A program made the position numbers and the translations under genes. DNA of 64,000 nucleotides from Microvelia longipes (lineage: Eukaryota; Arthropoda; Insecta; Hemiptera; Veliidae). Where the stretch lies: positions 254,604 through 318,603 of the forward strand of contig JACMZG010000041.1 of assembly GCA_018340805.1 (NCBI GenBank), written 5' to 3'. Position 1 is the stretch's first letter, and every line of letters begins with the position of its first letter. The notes below the pieces were generated by a model. It was not told the DNA's origin. It did not search any database and saw only the letters and a list, made by a program, of their open reading frames with translations. This document shows, piece by piece, positions 48,162-60,592 of the stretch.

Positions 48162-50389
48162 GGTTTATTAAAACGAGATGACAGGTTTGGGTTACTTTGT
48201 TTGGTTTCATTTGTTTTACCAATGGAGTCCGGTAATGTAAGTCACATAAAAATCTCTCTAATAATCTTTTAATTTCTATAAACGATGTTTAATTGTAATA
48301 AATGCTTTCTTAGAGAGGATTTCCCTTAATCTGGTATAATAAGTTAATTACCTATTACAAAAAATACAGATTGAAAGAACTTTGTTTTAAAAATTTTGTT
48401 GGTAGAATAATATTATCCAATAAACCTCAAAAAAAACAGCAATATGTTATTACTTATTTTTTTGTGAAATTACATAATCCTTAATATAATCGCTTAAATC
48501 TCTCTAAAACCTGGTTTTTATCAAAACTACGGGCGTACCATTCGGGTCTTCAAAGCGTTCTACCAAGCACAAAGCCAAACATATCCTTACAACTTTACAA
48601 GGGTAACTAAACATTTTCCCCACTACTTAACCCGATACTTAAAAACCTTCTTTTCTCCAACTTAAAAAAACACAAAAACTTGACTGACCCGCTTTTTTTT
48701 ACTAAGTATAACATACTATTTTAAAGTTAATAATAGTTAAAATTTTTTTATTTTATTTTTTCTGTTGGTTTTTATTGTAATTTGTAAAATATCGATTTAA
48801 TAAGCATTAAAGTTCTATGATGCATGTAATTATGTTTAATAAGACTTATGCCTCTTTCTCTAGAACATGTCTCCAGACTCTTGTTAACTTATGAATCTCT
48901 AAAAATACCGCTGTTAATATCTACAAAAAACAAACTTAAGTTATCAATCAACTTTTTTTTTAAGTTATCAAACCTTCATTAAAAATTAATTAATAAAATA
49001 ATTTTATTAATATACAAATTAAAATCTGTTTAAAAGTGTAAATTGCTGGATAAAGACGTTTCTTTCAACTACAATTAATATTATGACATCATCTTTTCTA
49101 GACGGCGTCAGATTTTCTCTAACTCTTAAGCGTTAAGGTTGCCTTAAAAAAGGTAACCTATTTTAAAAAAGAAAAAAAACCCTGATTTTATTAGTACCTT
49201 TCCGACTGTAATAAATTATTTGAATTAAGTGCCGGCCCTTTTCATAAGAAGTTTTTATGGCTTTTTATGTTTTTTTTTCTTACTTGCTGAGGTTTTTCAG
49301 AACTTTTTTTTTACTTAAAAGTTTACAAAAAGTTTAAAAATATTTAAAAAAGTCTTCATTCTTTATTTAAACCACCTCAAATAATGTTTTCGTGTATAGT
49401 TTTATTTATTTAATGGTGAGGTGCATAAGAAACGATAAACAATAAAAAACAAAAAACTTATGTAAAAATAAAAAATATGGTATTATAACTTTTTAAAATT
49501 TTACTTCTCATCTAAGATTAAAATATTTTTAACAAGCATTTTCTCTTTCTCTGGGCCAAGGCGCCCTTTTAATCCTAGCTCCTTTTTGGATTTCATCAAC
49601 ATATAGAGAAAGCATTTTTCAAATTTAATATTTCTTTGGTTTAATGTGGCTAACTAAGATGTTAAATAGATTTTAATTTAATTTATTAAATTAATTACGT
49701 TGATAAATAATATATTATTCACAATATATCTTTTTTAAATAATTTTTAATACAAACCCTTATCAGTTTATGAATTTTTACCAAACAAACATCTTGTGGGG
49801 GTCATGTTTCCTTTTCCGTATAATCTGTTTCGAAAATTGTTACTACCCCAAGTCATCAAAACCACTGATCTTTTATTTTCGTGTCATATAAAAAAGTTTC
49901 TTTCAGAAAATAAACCCCCTCTCTTTTTATAGTAGTGTTACATTTCCAGTAGTAAAAACTTGATAAAAGGGGTCTTATAGAGGAGTAGAAACTAGAAAGG
50001 GAGGGTAATATACTTAGTTTCAAAGGTCTGCCACCAAGGGTTTCCACCACCGATCCAGAGCAATCTTTAGCCCTTTCTCATAACTTCCTACTCATAAAAA
50101 TGCCACTTCTACAACCTAGCGGATTTTTCTCTGAACTAATATTTCTTTTTTTTCTGCTTTTTTTTAATCTTTTTCTTGAAATTTCTAAACAGTAAAAATA
50201 ACTCTTAGGCTAGTTATTTTATGGAATTTTTAACTTTATTTTTCCCTATAAAATCTTATTTTAAAATTTTATTGCTCAAAGAATCTCATAACTTATACTA
50301 ATTTGTTTATAAATCACTAGTTTTTTTTATCTGGCAACTAATATAAACAAAATATTTAAAACTCCCAGCTAATTAAAAGATATTACTAG
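48162..50389. other. AT-rich DNA, no gene seen
   Basis: Only short compositional frames; nothing recognisable. Confidence 0.5.
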
Positions 50390-50620
50390 TACTTCAACTT
50401 ATCTATAGCTATTATTAATACTTACTACTTACTTAAGTATTATCCCCTTATTATCACTTATAAATAAATATTATCTGCCTACTTACTGCTTTATCTAAGC
50501 TATACTTACTACTTACTAAGTATTAACTATACTTACTATTACTTATAAATTAATATTTTATCTAAGCTACTTATGCCAGCTATTACCTTACACATACTGC
50601 TATAACTAATACCGAAGTGT
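50390..50620 (-). repeat. Degenerate acttactacttac repeat
   Basis: Loose repeats of tatacttactacttacttaag, the complement of the gtaataagta pattern at 45.75-46.8 kb. Confidence 0.6.
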
Positions 50621-51517
50621 AATAAATTAACAACATTAATTATACATATATAACAGTTGTTTAATAATATGAAAGCAAAAATATAATAAAGCATAATTTT
50701 AATGTGTTGACCATTAGTGTATCATTTAATTAATCGACATAGAACTTTAAATTTATCTTATAAAGGAAATCCATTGCTATCATTAACTAGAACTTTTTGT
50801 GTTACCTCCTTAACTTTCTAATTCAGGCTTATTACCAAATCTTATTCTTGATCATATTAAACCAATAAAATATTTAAATTATTTTTCAAAAAAGTTTAGT
50901 ACAAAACAAATATTATTAGAAGACATTTTTTAACGTTCTCAAAGAATAGTTAGAAAATACTAAAGAAGACAAATCTGGACCCGCACTAATTTCTAAATAA
51001 ACATAAATAGAATCATAAGAGAATTTAGTGACATTTGGATAGGAACTTATTGTGCGGGTTAATTGTTGTAATCGACGACATTTTTTTTTAGTAACATTAA
51101 GATTTGTAATTTGTATTATTTTGTTAAGAGTGAATTTATATTTAAACGAAAAAATGACGTCAAGAAAATTAATTCTATCGGTAATTCTAATCAATAATAT
51201 CCCATAAATTATTCGCATAAACATAGTTTTTGCAAGATATAACTAATGGTAAATTTAGTTAAAGTAAAATATAATTTACCATAAATTAACGTTCAGTCAT
51301 TATTTTTTTAATTATTGACTAAGTCACTTACTTACTTAAATTAAATGTAGAGACTTATGTAAATTTTACCAAGCATATGACTAATATCTTTATTTAATTA
51401 CATTTTCGTAATGCACTTGTTAACGTATAATTTCATATCTGTCTGATTTTATAATTAGTTTGTATCCTTTATAATATTTTTGATGTAATTATAATTTTAT
51501 TAATTTTTTTGTTTCAG

Positions 51518-51599
51518 GTTGGTTACAAGAAAATCGTGGAAGAAAACAAGTTAATTATTTATTATTTACATAGATGCTTGAGATTTTTCCGCTTGAGCC
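51518..51599 (+). CDS. Candidate internal exon, unknown product
   Basis: An 82-bp segment is preceded by a pyrimidine-rich acceptor (taatttttttgtttcag) and followed by a perfect donor gtaagt at 51600-51605. One frame is open throughout (starts VGYKKIVEENK, ends LRFFRLS). Splice sites are seen; exon status is inference. No neighbouring exon or protein family is recognised, and chance matches are common in AT-rich DNA. Confidence 0.25.
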
Positions 51600-51777
51600 G
51601 TAAGTGAAAAAAATATATCTTATATTATGGTATCATATAACATTATTACGTGTACAACTAACAATTCCGGTTTATTTATACATTTACAACATAAAACAGT
51701 TTGAGTAAGCTAACATCTAAGTCTTAACAATATATTTAAAATCCTGTTCTAATAACTGTTAGGAAACATAATTTAAC

Positions 51778-51809
51778 ATATATATATATTATATATATAT
51801 CTATATATA

Positions 51810-51850
<41 letters not shown>

Positions 51851-51865
51851 TATATATGTTATATA

Positions 51866-51926
<61 letters not shown>

Positions 51927-52030
51927 CTATATGTTATATATATATATATTATATATAGGTATATATATATATATATATATATAATATATTAATAATATTA
52001 TATAATATACATATATATATATAATTATAT
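51778..52030. repeat. (TA)n-rich tract
   Basis: About 250 bp of interrupted TA repeats. Confidence 0.97.
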
Positions 52031-52125
52031 AACAATATATAACAGTTTGAGTAAGCTAACCATAAGTCCTTAACAATATATTTTAAAAATCCTGTTCTAA
52101 TAACATGTTAGGAAACATAAATTTA

Positions 52126-52135
52126 ACATATATAT

Positions 52136-52178
<43 letters not shown>

Positions 52179-52246
52179 ATTATATTATTATATTATATAT
52201 TATATATATATATATAATTATATATATATTATATATATATAATATG
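52126..52246. repeat. (TA)n-rich tract, second copy with duplicated flank
   Basis: The flank cagtttgagtaagctaac..aggaaacataatttaacata at 51695-51782 recurs at 52041-52130, so tract and flank were duplicated together. Confidence 0.95.
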
Positions 52247-53265
52247 TGGGTGTAGTGTGTGTTTGAAGTTAGAATACATTAAAAGGTACTATAATTTTTA
52301 TTTCGACTATTCTTTTAGATCCATATATAAACCTTAAGGATCAAAGAAATAACACAACTAATTTCTTTTTTCAATTTTTCGCTCTAATTGCTGAAGTAAA
52401 AACTTGTATCCCTTCTTCTTTTCTTTTTTTTTAGCAACACATTTCTTCCTAGTTCTCTCCCAGTTCTTCACCCTTCTTTGATTCAAGTAATAACTGTGAT
52501 TTACTACCCCCCCCCCCGAAAGGTAAACAATATACAATGATAACAATTGCAACTTGAAAGTAAGCAAGAAACAAAACACCTTAACTAATTTTATATTTAT
52601 AATACTTTTATGGTATATTTTCTCCCTTTTGATGTTAATGCCATAATAAAAGTATTTATTCTGTAAAAAATAGTTTAGATCGAAGTCTCAGACTTATATT
52701 AATGAGTTTTGCACAAGTGTTTAAAGTTTAATTTTATTAGTGCTCAAATTAGTGGCTCAGCAAAGCGTTGAAACTAAAAGTTTTTTTTAAATACCTTTTA
52801 TTGAATAAATGCATATAAAATTATTACAAATAATATACAATATAACATTCAAATGTTGAACTTAAAGCTTAGAAATCATTAACTTAGGCTACTCCCACAA
52901 GAGAGTGAAAACTCTGTATACATATTTTTTTTACGTATTTTCTTAAAACAACTATTCTCTATTCGAATAAAAGTGAGCCTGGATATATTGTATATTTTTT
53001 TATATTTTTAAATCTTGTTTTCCTGCTAAGTTGTGGAGTAGTACAGAACAAACAGCCACCTTGTCTCTCTACTTGTTTAGTGTAGTGGCGTCATTGTTTT
53101 TTTTATTATTTTTCTTTGATTTTTCCACAATAGTTATTTTCTCATGATAGGAAAGAAATGTAATCGAGAAATATACGAAAGTATCCCTTCTAGAAAATAT
53201 TTGTAATGAAAATTACGCTTAAGCTGTCTTGTTTTCCTTTTCAACTAATCTTTATTTAGAGTCTA

Positions 53266-53562
53266 AGGCCCGTATTTAAAGACATTTTCCTAACATTTTC
53301 TTTACCTAAACCTAACATTTTCCTTAAAAAGCCCTTAAGGATAATGTTAGGTTTACAGTTTAAGGTAAGAAAATGTTAGGTCTCCTTAAAGAAGCCTTAA
53401 AGGTTCCTTAAGGCTTCCTTAGGAGGTCTAACATTTTCCTTTCCTAAACTGTAACATATTTCTTAAAGGTTCCTTTGAAGGGTTCCTTAAGGAACCTTCA
53501 AAGGAACCTTTAAGAAATATGTTTGGTTTAGGTAAGGACAATGTCCTTGAATACGGGCCTTA
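53266..53562. mobile_element. MITE with AAGGCCCGTATT inverted ends
   Basis: Starts aaggcccgtatttaaagaca and ends with the complement of aaggcccgtattcaaggaca. The interior is rich in nested inverted repeats (ccttaagg, cctaacattttcc). Flanks are tc-TAA...TTA-at, compatible with a TWA target as used by PIF/Harbinger, but that assignment is tentative. Confidence 0.7.
53456..53520. repeat. 65-bp near-perfect palindrome
   Basis: atatttcttaaaggttcctt and its complement meet at ggttccttaaggaacc; one unpaired G. It lies inside the MITE at 53266. Confidence 0.93.
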
Positions 53563-53626
53563 ATCTAATATTTAAGCTAAATCATAAACTCACTTTTCCT
53601 TCCTTTTATTTCTTCAGGGGTTTGCC

Positions 53627-53672
53627 TGATGATGACCTCTTAGTTAGGTTAAAGTGCTTTGCCAATAAAGAT
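53627..53672 (+). ncRNA. Hammerhead-like motif 3, damaged
   Basis: ctgatgatgacctcttagtt is followed by aggttaaag; the G that should open the gaaa box is missing, so the core is broken. Confidence 0.25.
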
Positions 53673-54484
53673 TTGTTTCTTAAAATGACCTTTTTTTCCT
53701 TATTTTTAATCTGAATTTGTTTTATTTTTACCTTTATTTCCTTCCCTCCCTTAACAAGTAAATTACTAATAGTATTTAAAGCATACATATATAGTTTCAA
53801 ATACATAAATACTAAATGTCACCAAACCTTATTACACCAAACTTAGCTTGTATTAACAGTAAAAACGCAATTTTTTTTATTATTAACAACAATATTTTAT
53901 TTTACTATTATTATTTTTAATTCTTTATAAATTCTTTTACTGTTATTTCTTTTTTTACTGTGGCTTTTAAAGCTATTTGTCATTTGTTCGAAATGGAAAA
54001 TGTAAAATTTCTTCGCGAAAAGTGACAAATTAACAGTCATTAGTTTAATATTTTCTTGGTTAATTTTTCTCAGATAGTGACTTGTAATATTTCATGAAGT
54101 AAAAGGATTTTAAAAGGTAACAATCACAATGCTTTTTTATAGTTACGGTATAAATGAGGAAAAATAAAAAATTGTGTTATATTATTTGCCGCGTAGTTAT
54201 GAGGTGTGTGGAAAATTAAATTATAGATGTTAAAAATCAAAATGAAAGAAGAAAAACAAATTGATTGTAAATTATTACATAGACTGCATAAAAAATAACT
54301 TAAATAACAAACTTGATGAAAATAAAAACAAAATCATAACATTACACGAGAACAATAAATACTTAGGGTGGAAATACTACGTTGTCAAGCTGAAAAATTG
54401 TTACATTATAAACAAAACTGAGCAGTTGAGTAAACACAGCTAACAAATAACCAAAATCTCCTTCACAAAACCTTTATTAAAACC

Positions 54485-54525
54485 AGAGCCGGCTTTCGAC
54501 CTAACGATCATCATCAGTGCCGGAG
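54485..54525 (-). ncRNA. Hammerhead-ribozyme-like motif 4
   Basis: The minus strand reads ctgatga (54511-54517 on +), tgatcgttaggtc, gaaa (54494-54497), then gccggctc. Stem III could be agc/gct with a CG loop and a ctc triplet. Stem I is only about 2 bp. The extra T after ctgatga is present again. Confidence 0.35.
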
Positions 54526-54831
54526 AGCTGAAGAAGGAGAATCTAGTCTGACTTATTAGGCAGAGTCATATAGCGGACTATGACTCTCATTATAAGTTAT
54601 TATTATTTAACATTATTAGTTATAACATTATAACTTTATTAAGCTTTCACAAGCAATAATGTTTTAAATGCTTTTTTTTTAAAGTTTTGGATGGAAAGTT
54701 CAACTATTGAAGCGGGTAAATTATTTGAAGCATCTTATTTAATTAAAATTTGGGGACTGATGTGATTTGTTGAGCTACTAGTGGGAATATTGATTTTTCG
54801 TTGAATATAATTCTACTCAATGTCTAATTAT

Positions 54832-55085
54832 CAGTATGGTCAACTGGTCTAAGGGACTCTGCTTTATAGCATGTCAGCTAACAGGTGTGATAATCTGAGT
54901 TCAATCCCAGTTAGGACGGTCAGAAAAAGGTAATCTCTGTCCTACTGAATCACACCCTTATGGCTTAAAAGGATGTGTAAAACAAGGGAAATTGTTTTCT
55001 TACAGTTTTGATCAAGTAGTTCTTCCTCTCATAACTTATAAAACTTTGAAGTATTATAATGAAAACCGCGGTTCTCCTGTAGATT
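54832..55085 (+). mobile_element. tRNA-derived SINE
   Basis: The tRNA-like head has an A-box-like tcaactggtctaaggg and a B-box gagttcaatcccag (54897-54910), closing with ttaggacggtc that pairs with the ggtcaact start. A body follows and ends gaaaaccgcggttctcctgt. Confidence 0.65.
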
Positions 55086-55194
55086 TAACATTAAAATTAT
55101 TATCATAAGGTATAAGCACTATTTTTATTTATTTTAAGTACTTAGCTAAAGAACTTATTGTCTTTGTCTGCTTCCTTAAGTTGAACCTGAACCT

Positions 55195-55315
55195 GAACCA
55201 ATAAGTTGCTTCCTTACCATGTTTGGAAAAAGTAGTCTCTTTCTCCAATAAAGCCTATCACAAGTTATTTTTGAAAACCACGGCTCTTCTGTGGATCACC
55301 ACAAAAAATACAATA
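55195..55315 (+). mobile_element. SINE 3' fragment
   Basis: It repeats the 3' end of the SINE at 54832 (gaaaaccacggctcttctgt at about 55272) without a tRNA-like head. Confidence 0.4.
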
Positions 55316-56460
55316 GAAATTACTAGAATAAAGAATAAAATATATGTTTGTAAATGTATGTGTATAATGTAATATATTGTATGGTTATAATTTTTTGATT
55401 GTTTATTTTAAATAAATAAAAAAACTAATAAAATTAAATATTTTTATTTATTAATTATAACTTTCTTTAAATTAGTTTTATACACAAAAAATAGTTAAAA
55501 TTTACTCTAAATTTAAAAAGCTTTAATAAATAATAACGTAATTAGCTATAAGGACTTACTAAGTCTGACCTACGAATTAAAGTAACAATTACCTCAATTA
55601 TTAATCTATATAACCTTAACCATCTTCTCTGCATGGTGCTTCGAACTTAGTTAACAATCTGATACAGTTAGTACAAATGAACTAACTATTTTTCAAATTG
55701 CCAATCAATAATTTAAGGACAAACAGATCTCGACTATAATTATTTTTTTTTTACAATTATATCTATTACTATGTTTTTATAATCAAGGAAGTTTATTGCA
55801 AATTAATTAATACATCAAAAAAGAAGGATTAATACCAACAAGGACACGTTTTAATTTTAATGCTAGCAGCCATTTTGAATATTTCAAGGATTTAGTTATA
55901 CCACATACAGCAAGATTTATAATAAAAGAATAAAAGATTCTTTTTTTGAAATAGTTTTTTTGTATATATTGTTAACGAAATTATAATTAAAAATCGTGAA
56001 GGTTAAAAAAACAGAGAACTTGTTTAATAAGGATGGGACGTTTTGTGACAAAGATTTTTTTCAAAGTTTTCTTTTAGCGCTTAATTTATGATTTAATTAT
56101 AAACAAGAAATAAGGAAACCTTTTAAAGGTTTTGTTTTAAAAAAACAAAAGAAATGTTAACAAATATTTCCCGCGCGACACCTTACAGATAAACCGGAAA
56201 AAAAGGCGGTAAAAATTCTTTATTCCATTTTTTACAATTTTTTTAAAGCGCATTTTTGTTCAACACTGCACTTTAATTTTTTTTCTTTGCGTTAGTAATT
56301 AAAAATTTTTTAGACGATTTTTTATAATTATTAAAAATTTAGTTTAATGATTTTTTTTTTGTTAAATTGCTTTTACGTCTAGACAGCATTTAAGTGTCAA
56401 AATTAAATTTAAAATTCAATTGTTTACATACAGCTTTACTTAATGTAATGCGCGGGGTGT
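55316..56460. other. AT-rich DNA, no gene seen
   Basis: No feature I can support. Confidence 0.5.
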
Positions 56461-56461
56461 T

Positions 56462-56765
56462 TTATAGCTTTCAGCGTATAAATTTGAACTATCTGTTTAC
56501 TTAAGGCATTAATATAACATAAATGTTTCTTATGAGCTTGTATTCAAACGTAATTATACGTATGGTCTACTGATAACATAATTTTAATGTATAATAGCTT
56601 CCAGCTTATAATTTACTGTTACTTATAGCTTTCATATAACATAAAGTTTCGTATGAGCTTGGATTCAACGCAAAGGTTACGTAAATGAACTAATTGATAT
56701 ACGTTATTTTAATTTATATTAGCTTTCAGCTTATACATTTATGCTCAATGTAACTTTAGCTAGAG
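56462..56765 (+). repeat. ~120-160-bp tandem repeat, ~2.5 units
   Basis: tagctttcagc.tata, atataacataaa.gtttc.tatgagct and ggattcaacg-like blocks recur in order. Confidence 0.7.
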
Positions 56766-57372
56766 TAATTGATTCGCCATTAGATTCAGTTTACTATATA
56801 CGTCAAATCCATACATTTACTAACTTCAAAATAGCCTAAAGTTTATGTTCTAACGTTTTAGATAATCTTTCTTATCTTAGCAGCTACATTTTTGATAAGC
56901 ATAATCTAATGGATAAAACGATATAAACACATAGGATAAACAATTGTAAATTTAATTTTACGTAGAATTAACAAGACAACTTTTTAAAAAGGTTTGATAC
57001 AATGCATTTATAATTATACATTTCTTAGTGACCATTTTCTATACAAAAAATTATTTCTAGTATAATTACTAGTATATTTGGTATAAAATTATAGTATAAA
57101 CAATACTACTATACTACAGTTAAAATGATATGAAAACAAATTAATCTGAGTATGATTGTCTCCGTCGTGTTATTTCGAGTCCTTGATAGCACGCAATGGA
57201 TATTAAAGTAAATTTCCTCTTGGTTTTCTTAAATATTTTATCAATGATTAAAAAAAATGAACGTAAAGAAGTAACCTTTCAATGAAATTAGATAACCTAC
57301 CAAAACTGACACCTTTTTATGGTACAAGTTCCAGAAATTATCTCTGGATTAAAGCAAAGAACCGTATTTTTA

Positions 57373-57850
57373 AATTCGTTTTGTGTCGTTTGATTCTAAG
57401 ATGTGTTTCTATTTCTAAGTCGTTTGTATTTTAGTTTTTTTGTGTGTTTCTAGAGACGTTTTGTATTAAACTGTGTTTCTAAAGTTGTTTTGTATCGTTG
57501 AGTTCTTATGTGTTTCTGAGACGCTTCGTATCTTTTTAGTTCTTAAATATGTTCCTGAAGTCGTTTCGTATCGTTTAGTTATTCTAAAATGTGTTTCTGA
57601 AGTCGTTTCGTATTGTTTAGTTCTATCTTAAATTGTGTTTCTAAAGTCATTTAGTATCGTTTAGTTCTATCTTAAATGTGTTTTAATGTCGTTTCGATCG
57701 TTTAGTTCAAAATGTGTATCTAAAGTCGTTTCGTATCGTTTAGTTCCAAAATGTGTTTCTAAAGTCGTTTCGTATCGTTTAGTTCTATCCTAATGTGTTT
57801 TTAATGTTGTTTTCGTATCGTTTTAGTTCTAAAATGTGTTTCTAAAGTTA
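57373..57850 (+). repeat. ~38-bp minisatellite, ~12 units
   Basis: Units contain tgtgtttctaaagtcgtttc followed by gtatcgtttagttctaaa, with substitutions and indels. Distinct in sequence from the minisatellites at 39.5 and 45.8 kb. Confidence 0.92.
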
Positions 57851-58189
57851 TTTTCTTATTAATATAAAGATAAATTTATACCTATAAAACTGCCCTTGAC
57901 GTTTAAATAAGACCAGACACCTATATTTGAGGCCGTAATAACCTACGTATCAAGTTTGATTTATTTTGTAGCAGTCAAAATTTATTAGTAAATTAAGACG
58001 GCATACAGTTAGTTTGTCATTATATTGTTTTAATATAATTTATCCCTAACATGTAATTAGTAGTATTAAACAATGTTTCACCACTATTTTATTTAAAACA
58101 ATGAAAAAAAAGTAATTTTATAAATTTTGTCTAATTTATTAAAATCATATATTTTATTGGGTTTAATTAGAAGTAATGCATAAATAAGG

Positions 58190-58470
58190 ACGGGGGGGGT
58201 ATAAAATATTAAAATAAAGAGCTAAAGGAGTCCATATAGAGGTGTCTTAAGGGGTCGCATAGGCGGGGCTCAAAATGCGCAGAGTATGTGTACTTTTGAT
58301 TGGGGAAAGGCGGCCATTTTATGAATCCACCCTTTTTTTACTTTAACGAAGGCGGCGTTAGGGCGCAAGCGCTAGGGAGGCGGTAAAGACCTTTTTCTTT
58401 TAGAGATTCAATTAAGGGTTTCCAAGGGGGGCAAATAGCGCCTTCAGAGTTTTTAAAAGACAGAGTAAGA
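58190..58470. other. GC-richer block, not identified
   Basis: G-rich runs (gggggggg at 58191-58198) and blocks such as ggcggcgttagggcgcaagc stand out from the AT-rich surroundings. I find no open frame or RNA fold I can name. Confidence 0.4.
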
Positions 58471-58844
58471 AATTAGGAGAAATTTCCACTCCTCCCTAAA
58501 TTTTCTAATACAAACGTTTTTCTTACACTTTCAAACATTTTAGAATGTTCTTTATGTATTTAAATACATTCTATTAAATATATTACACTTACTAATAAAA
58601 TAGTTTAAAACAATTTTCTTCAATCCCGATATTTCCACACAATTTTTTTTATTTTTGATCAATTTAATAAATTAAAGGCACAATAAAATTTAAAAAAAAT
58701 CAATATTACTAAAATAGGTCCATTGAGCCGGATCTTCTTAAACTACTACAAATACTTGACAAAATATACCCTTAAATAATTATTTGCACATAATATGCTT
58801 AGTTAAATAAATATTATATATTGTGTCCTAAAATGTTTAAGTAT

Positions 58845-58914
58845 GTACAGATAAATAATAAATGTTAAAATAGTACAGATAAATAATAAATGTTAAAATA
58901 GTACAGATAAATAA
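58845..58914 (+). repeat. 29-bp tandem repeat, ~2.5 units
   Basis: gtacagataaataataaatg followed by ttaaaata, repeated. Confidence 0.9.
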
Positions 58915-59260
58915 GTTGAAGATTCCATCTTAACGATGATACTAGAAATTTCCGTTTTAGTTCCGCTTCCTCTTAGGGAGACATCATGGCGTCTTATAAA
59001 AACAGATAGTTTTAAAAGTTTAGCTCTTAACATTGTTTTATCCTCTGTCCCTCCTAGAAGTTGTGTCTCATTGTACAAGCAAAAAGTCGAATTATTCTTT
59101 AGCGTCTCAAAAGTCTTTAAAATTTTAATAAAGTTAATAATTTTTATTTGAATAAAGTCTTTTAGCAACAGCGCATACTTACTTAAACTTTATAATGAAA
59201 AATGCAATAGCATAATTAAACAATAGGCTACCGTCGATACATGCTGTGTAATTTAAATAT

Positions 59261-59300
59261 CCTGGACTGGTTTCGGCCTAACACCATCATCAGCAGGCAG
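59261..59300 (-). ncRNA. Hammerhead-ribozyme-like motif 5, most complete
   Basis: On the minus strand the order is cctg (stem I), ctgatga (59287-59293), tggtgttaggcc (stem II, ggt/gcc), gaaa (59271-59274), ccagtc, cagg (stem I). The 4-bp stem I abuts ctgatga on one side and a gtc cleavage triplet on the other. Stem III would be minimal (acc..agt type, 2 bp). Minimal stem III is known from hammerheads in Penelope-like elements. The extra T before stem II departs from the consensus, so activity is uncertain. Confidence 0.45.
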
Positions 59301-59394
59301 GGCAACACTCGAGCTCTCAACTAATAAAGTTATATTAGTGATTAACTTCTAGTCTCAATGAGCACGACGAGCCCTCTGAAGATGCTTGAGTGTT

Positions 59395-59440
59395 GCCTCG
59401 TCTGCTGATAATGGCGTTGTGCCGAAAACGGTCTAGGGAC
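59395..59440 (+). ncRNA. Hammerhead-like motif 6, diverged
   Basis: ctgataa (59405-59411), tggcgttgtgcc, gaaa (59424-59427), acggtc. It is a relative of the motif at 59261 in opposite orientation, with G8 of the core replaced by A. The two lie in an inverted repeat that also includes gcaacactcgagc / gcttgagtgttgc. Confidence 0.3.
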
Positions 59441-59657
59441 ATTCATATCCAACAGCAAGTATCGAAGGTAGCTCATTCATCAATTGCTTCGTCAACTTGC
59501 GGTAAACACAACTTTCTTAATTTTAAAATAGCAGAACATATATGTTCCTCTATTTATCTCTAATAATATAATATGTTGCCACGCTTCTGTGTATAAGTGT
59601 ATGTATGTCCATACATATACACTCACACACACATATCATTTATATATATACATACAT

Positions 59658-59709
59658 AAATCCATGCCCAAATAACAATAAAACAAATAATAAAAATACG
59701 AAACAAAAT
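59658..59709 (+). repeat. 52-bp direct repeat, copy 1
   Basis: aaatccatgcccaaataaca through aatacgaaacaaaat recurs at 60426-60476 with a single-base length difference. The two copies bracket the TA tract at 59716. Confidence 0.92.
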
Positions 59710-59715
59710 GTATAT

Positions 59716-59776
59716 ATGTATAATATGTATATATATATATATATATAATATATATATATAATATATATATAATATT

Positions 59777-59808
<32 letters not shown>

Positions 59809-59862
59809 TATATATATATATATAATATATATATATATATTATATATATATATTATATATAC

Positions 59863-59938
<76 letters not shown>

Positions 59939-59941
59939 TTA
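59716..59941. repeat. (TA)n-rich tract
   Basis: About 225 bp of TA with short interruptions. Confidence 0.98.
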
Positions 59942-60425
59942 TACTTTTTTGATGGGGCTTTCCTCGTTAAAGCAGCAATTTAGTAGCCCTAAAGTGAGAG
60001 GCTGAAGTATCCATCACAACGATACAACTGCAAGGAAAACTCTAAAAACTTGGTAATATATTTTACTACGTCCATAAAATTTGTTCGTAGTTTACTATAT
60101 AAAAATATTTTATCAGTTTTTTTTATTTTACTATTTCATTCATTCTTTTTATGAATAAAACTTTTCAAGGTGATTTTAAAGGTCGTCTAGATAAACGATA
60201 GTGATATGAAAACGCTCGCTTTGTGAGGATTACGCTCTAAACATTGTTTATTTTTACTTTTGATTATTTTAAATTATTTTAACGTTAGTTATATAGGGAA
60301 ATTATTTATTTGTGCTCAAAAAAATCCGAAAACTGGGATATCACTAACTAACTTAATACAATTGTACCATCTCTACCGATAGATAGGTATCAAAAGGGGA
60401 TGCATCCATAGATTAAATTTTAGGT

Positions 60426-60476
60426 AAATCCATGCCCAAATAACAATAAAACAAATAATAAAATACGAAACAAAAT
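60426..60476 (+). repeat. 52-bp direct repeat, copy 2
   Basis: Second copy of the repeat at 59658; one A shorter. A local ~770-bp duplication/insertion event is likely but its mechanism is unknown. Confidence 0.92.
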
Positions 60477-60493
60477 TTCCTTTCCTCTTTTAT

Positions 60494-60592
60494 ACTATAT
60501 AAATAAATAAATAAATAAATACATTTATTTTATGATATATCACATTACTATATAAATAAATAAATAATTTATTTTATGATATATCACATCAC
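60494..60592 (+). repeat. ~50-bp tandem duplication with (AAAT)n
   Basis: actatataaataaataaata followed by tttattttatgatatatcac occurs twice in tandem. Confidence 0.9.

Noticed and set aside
50916..51224. 102-codon minus frame
   Set aside because: Its composition is not strongly biased, but I see no motif, no splice context and no neighbouring coding trace; left out as unsupported.
58893..59168. 91-codon minus frame overlapping a 71-codon plus frame
   Set aside because: Both strands are open over the same bases and neither shows a recognisable domain; it could be an exon but cannot be supported.
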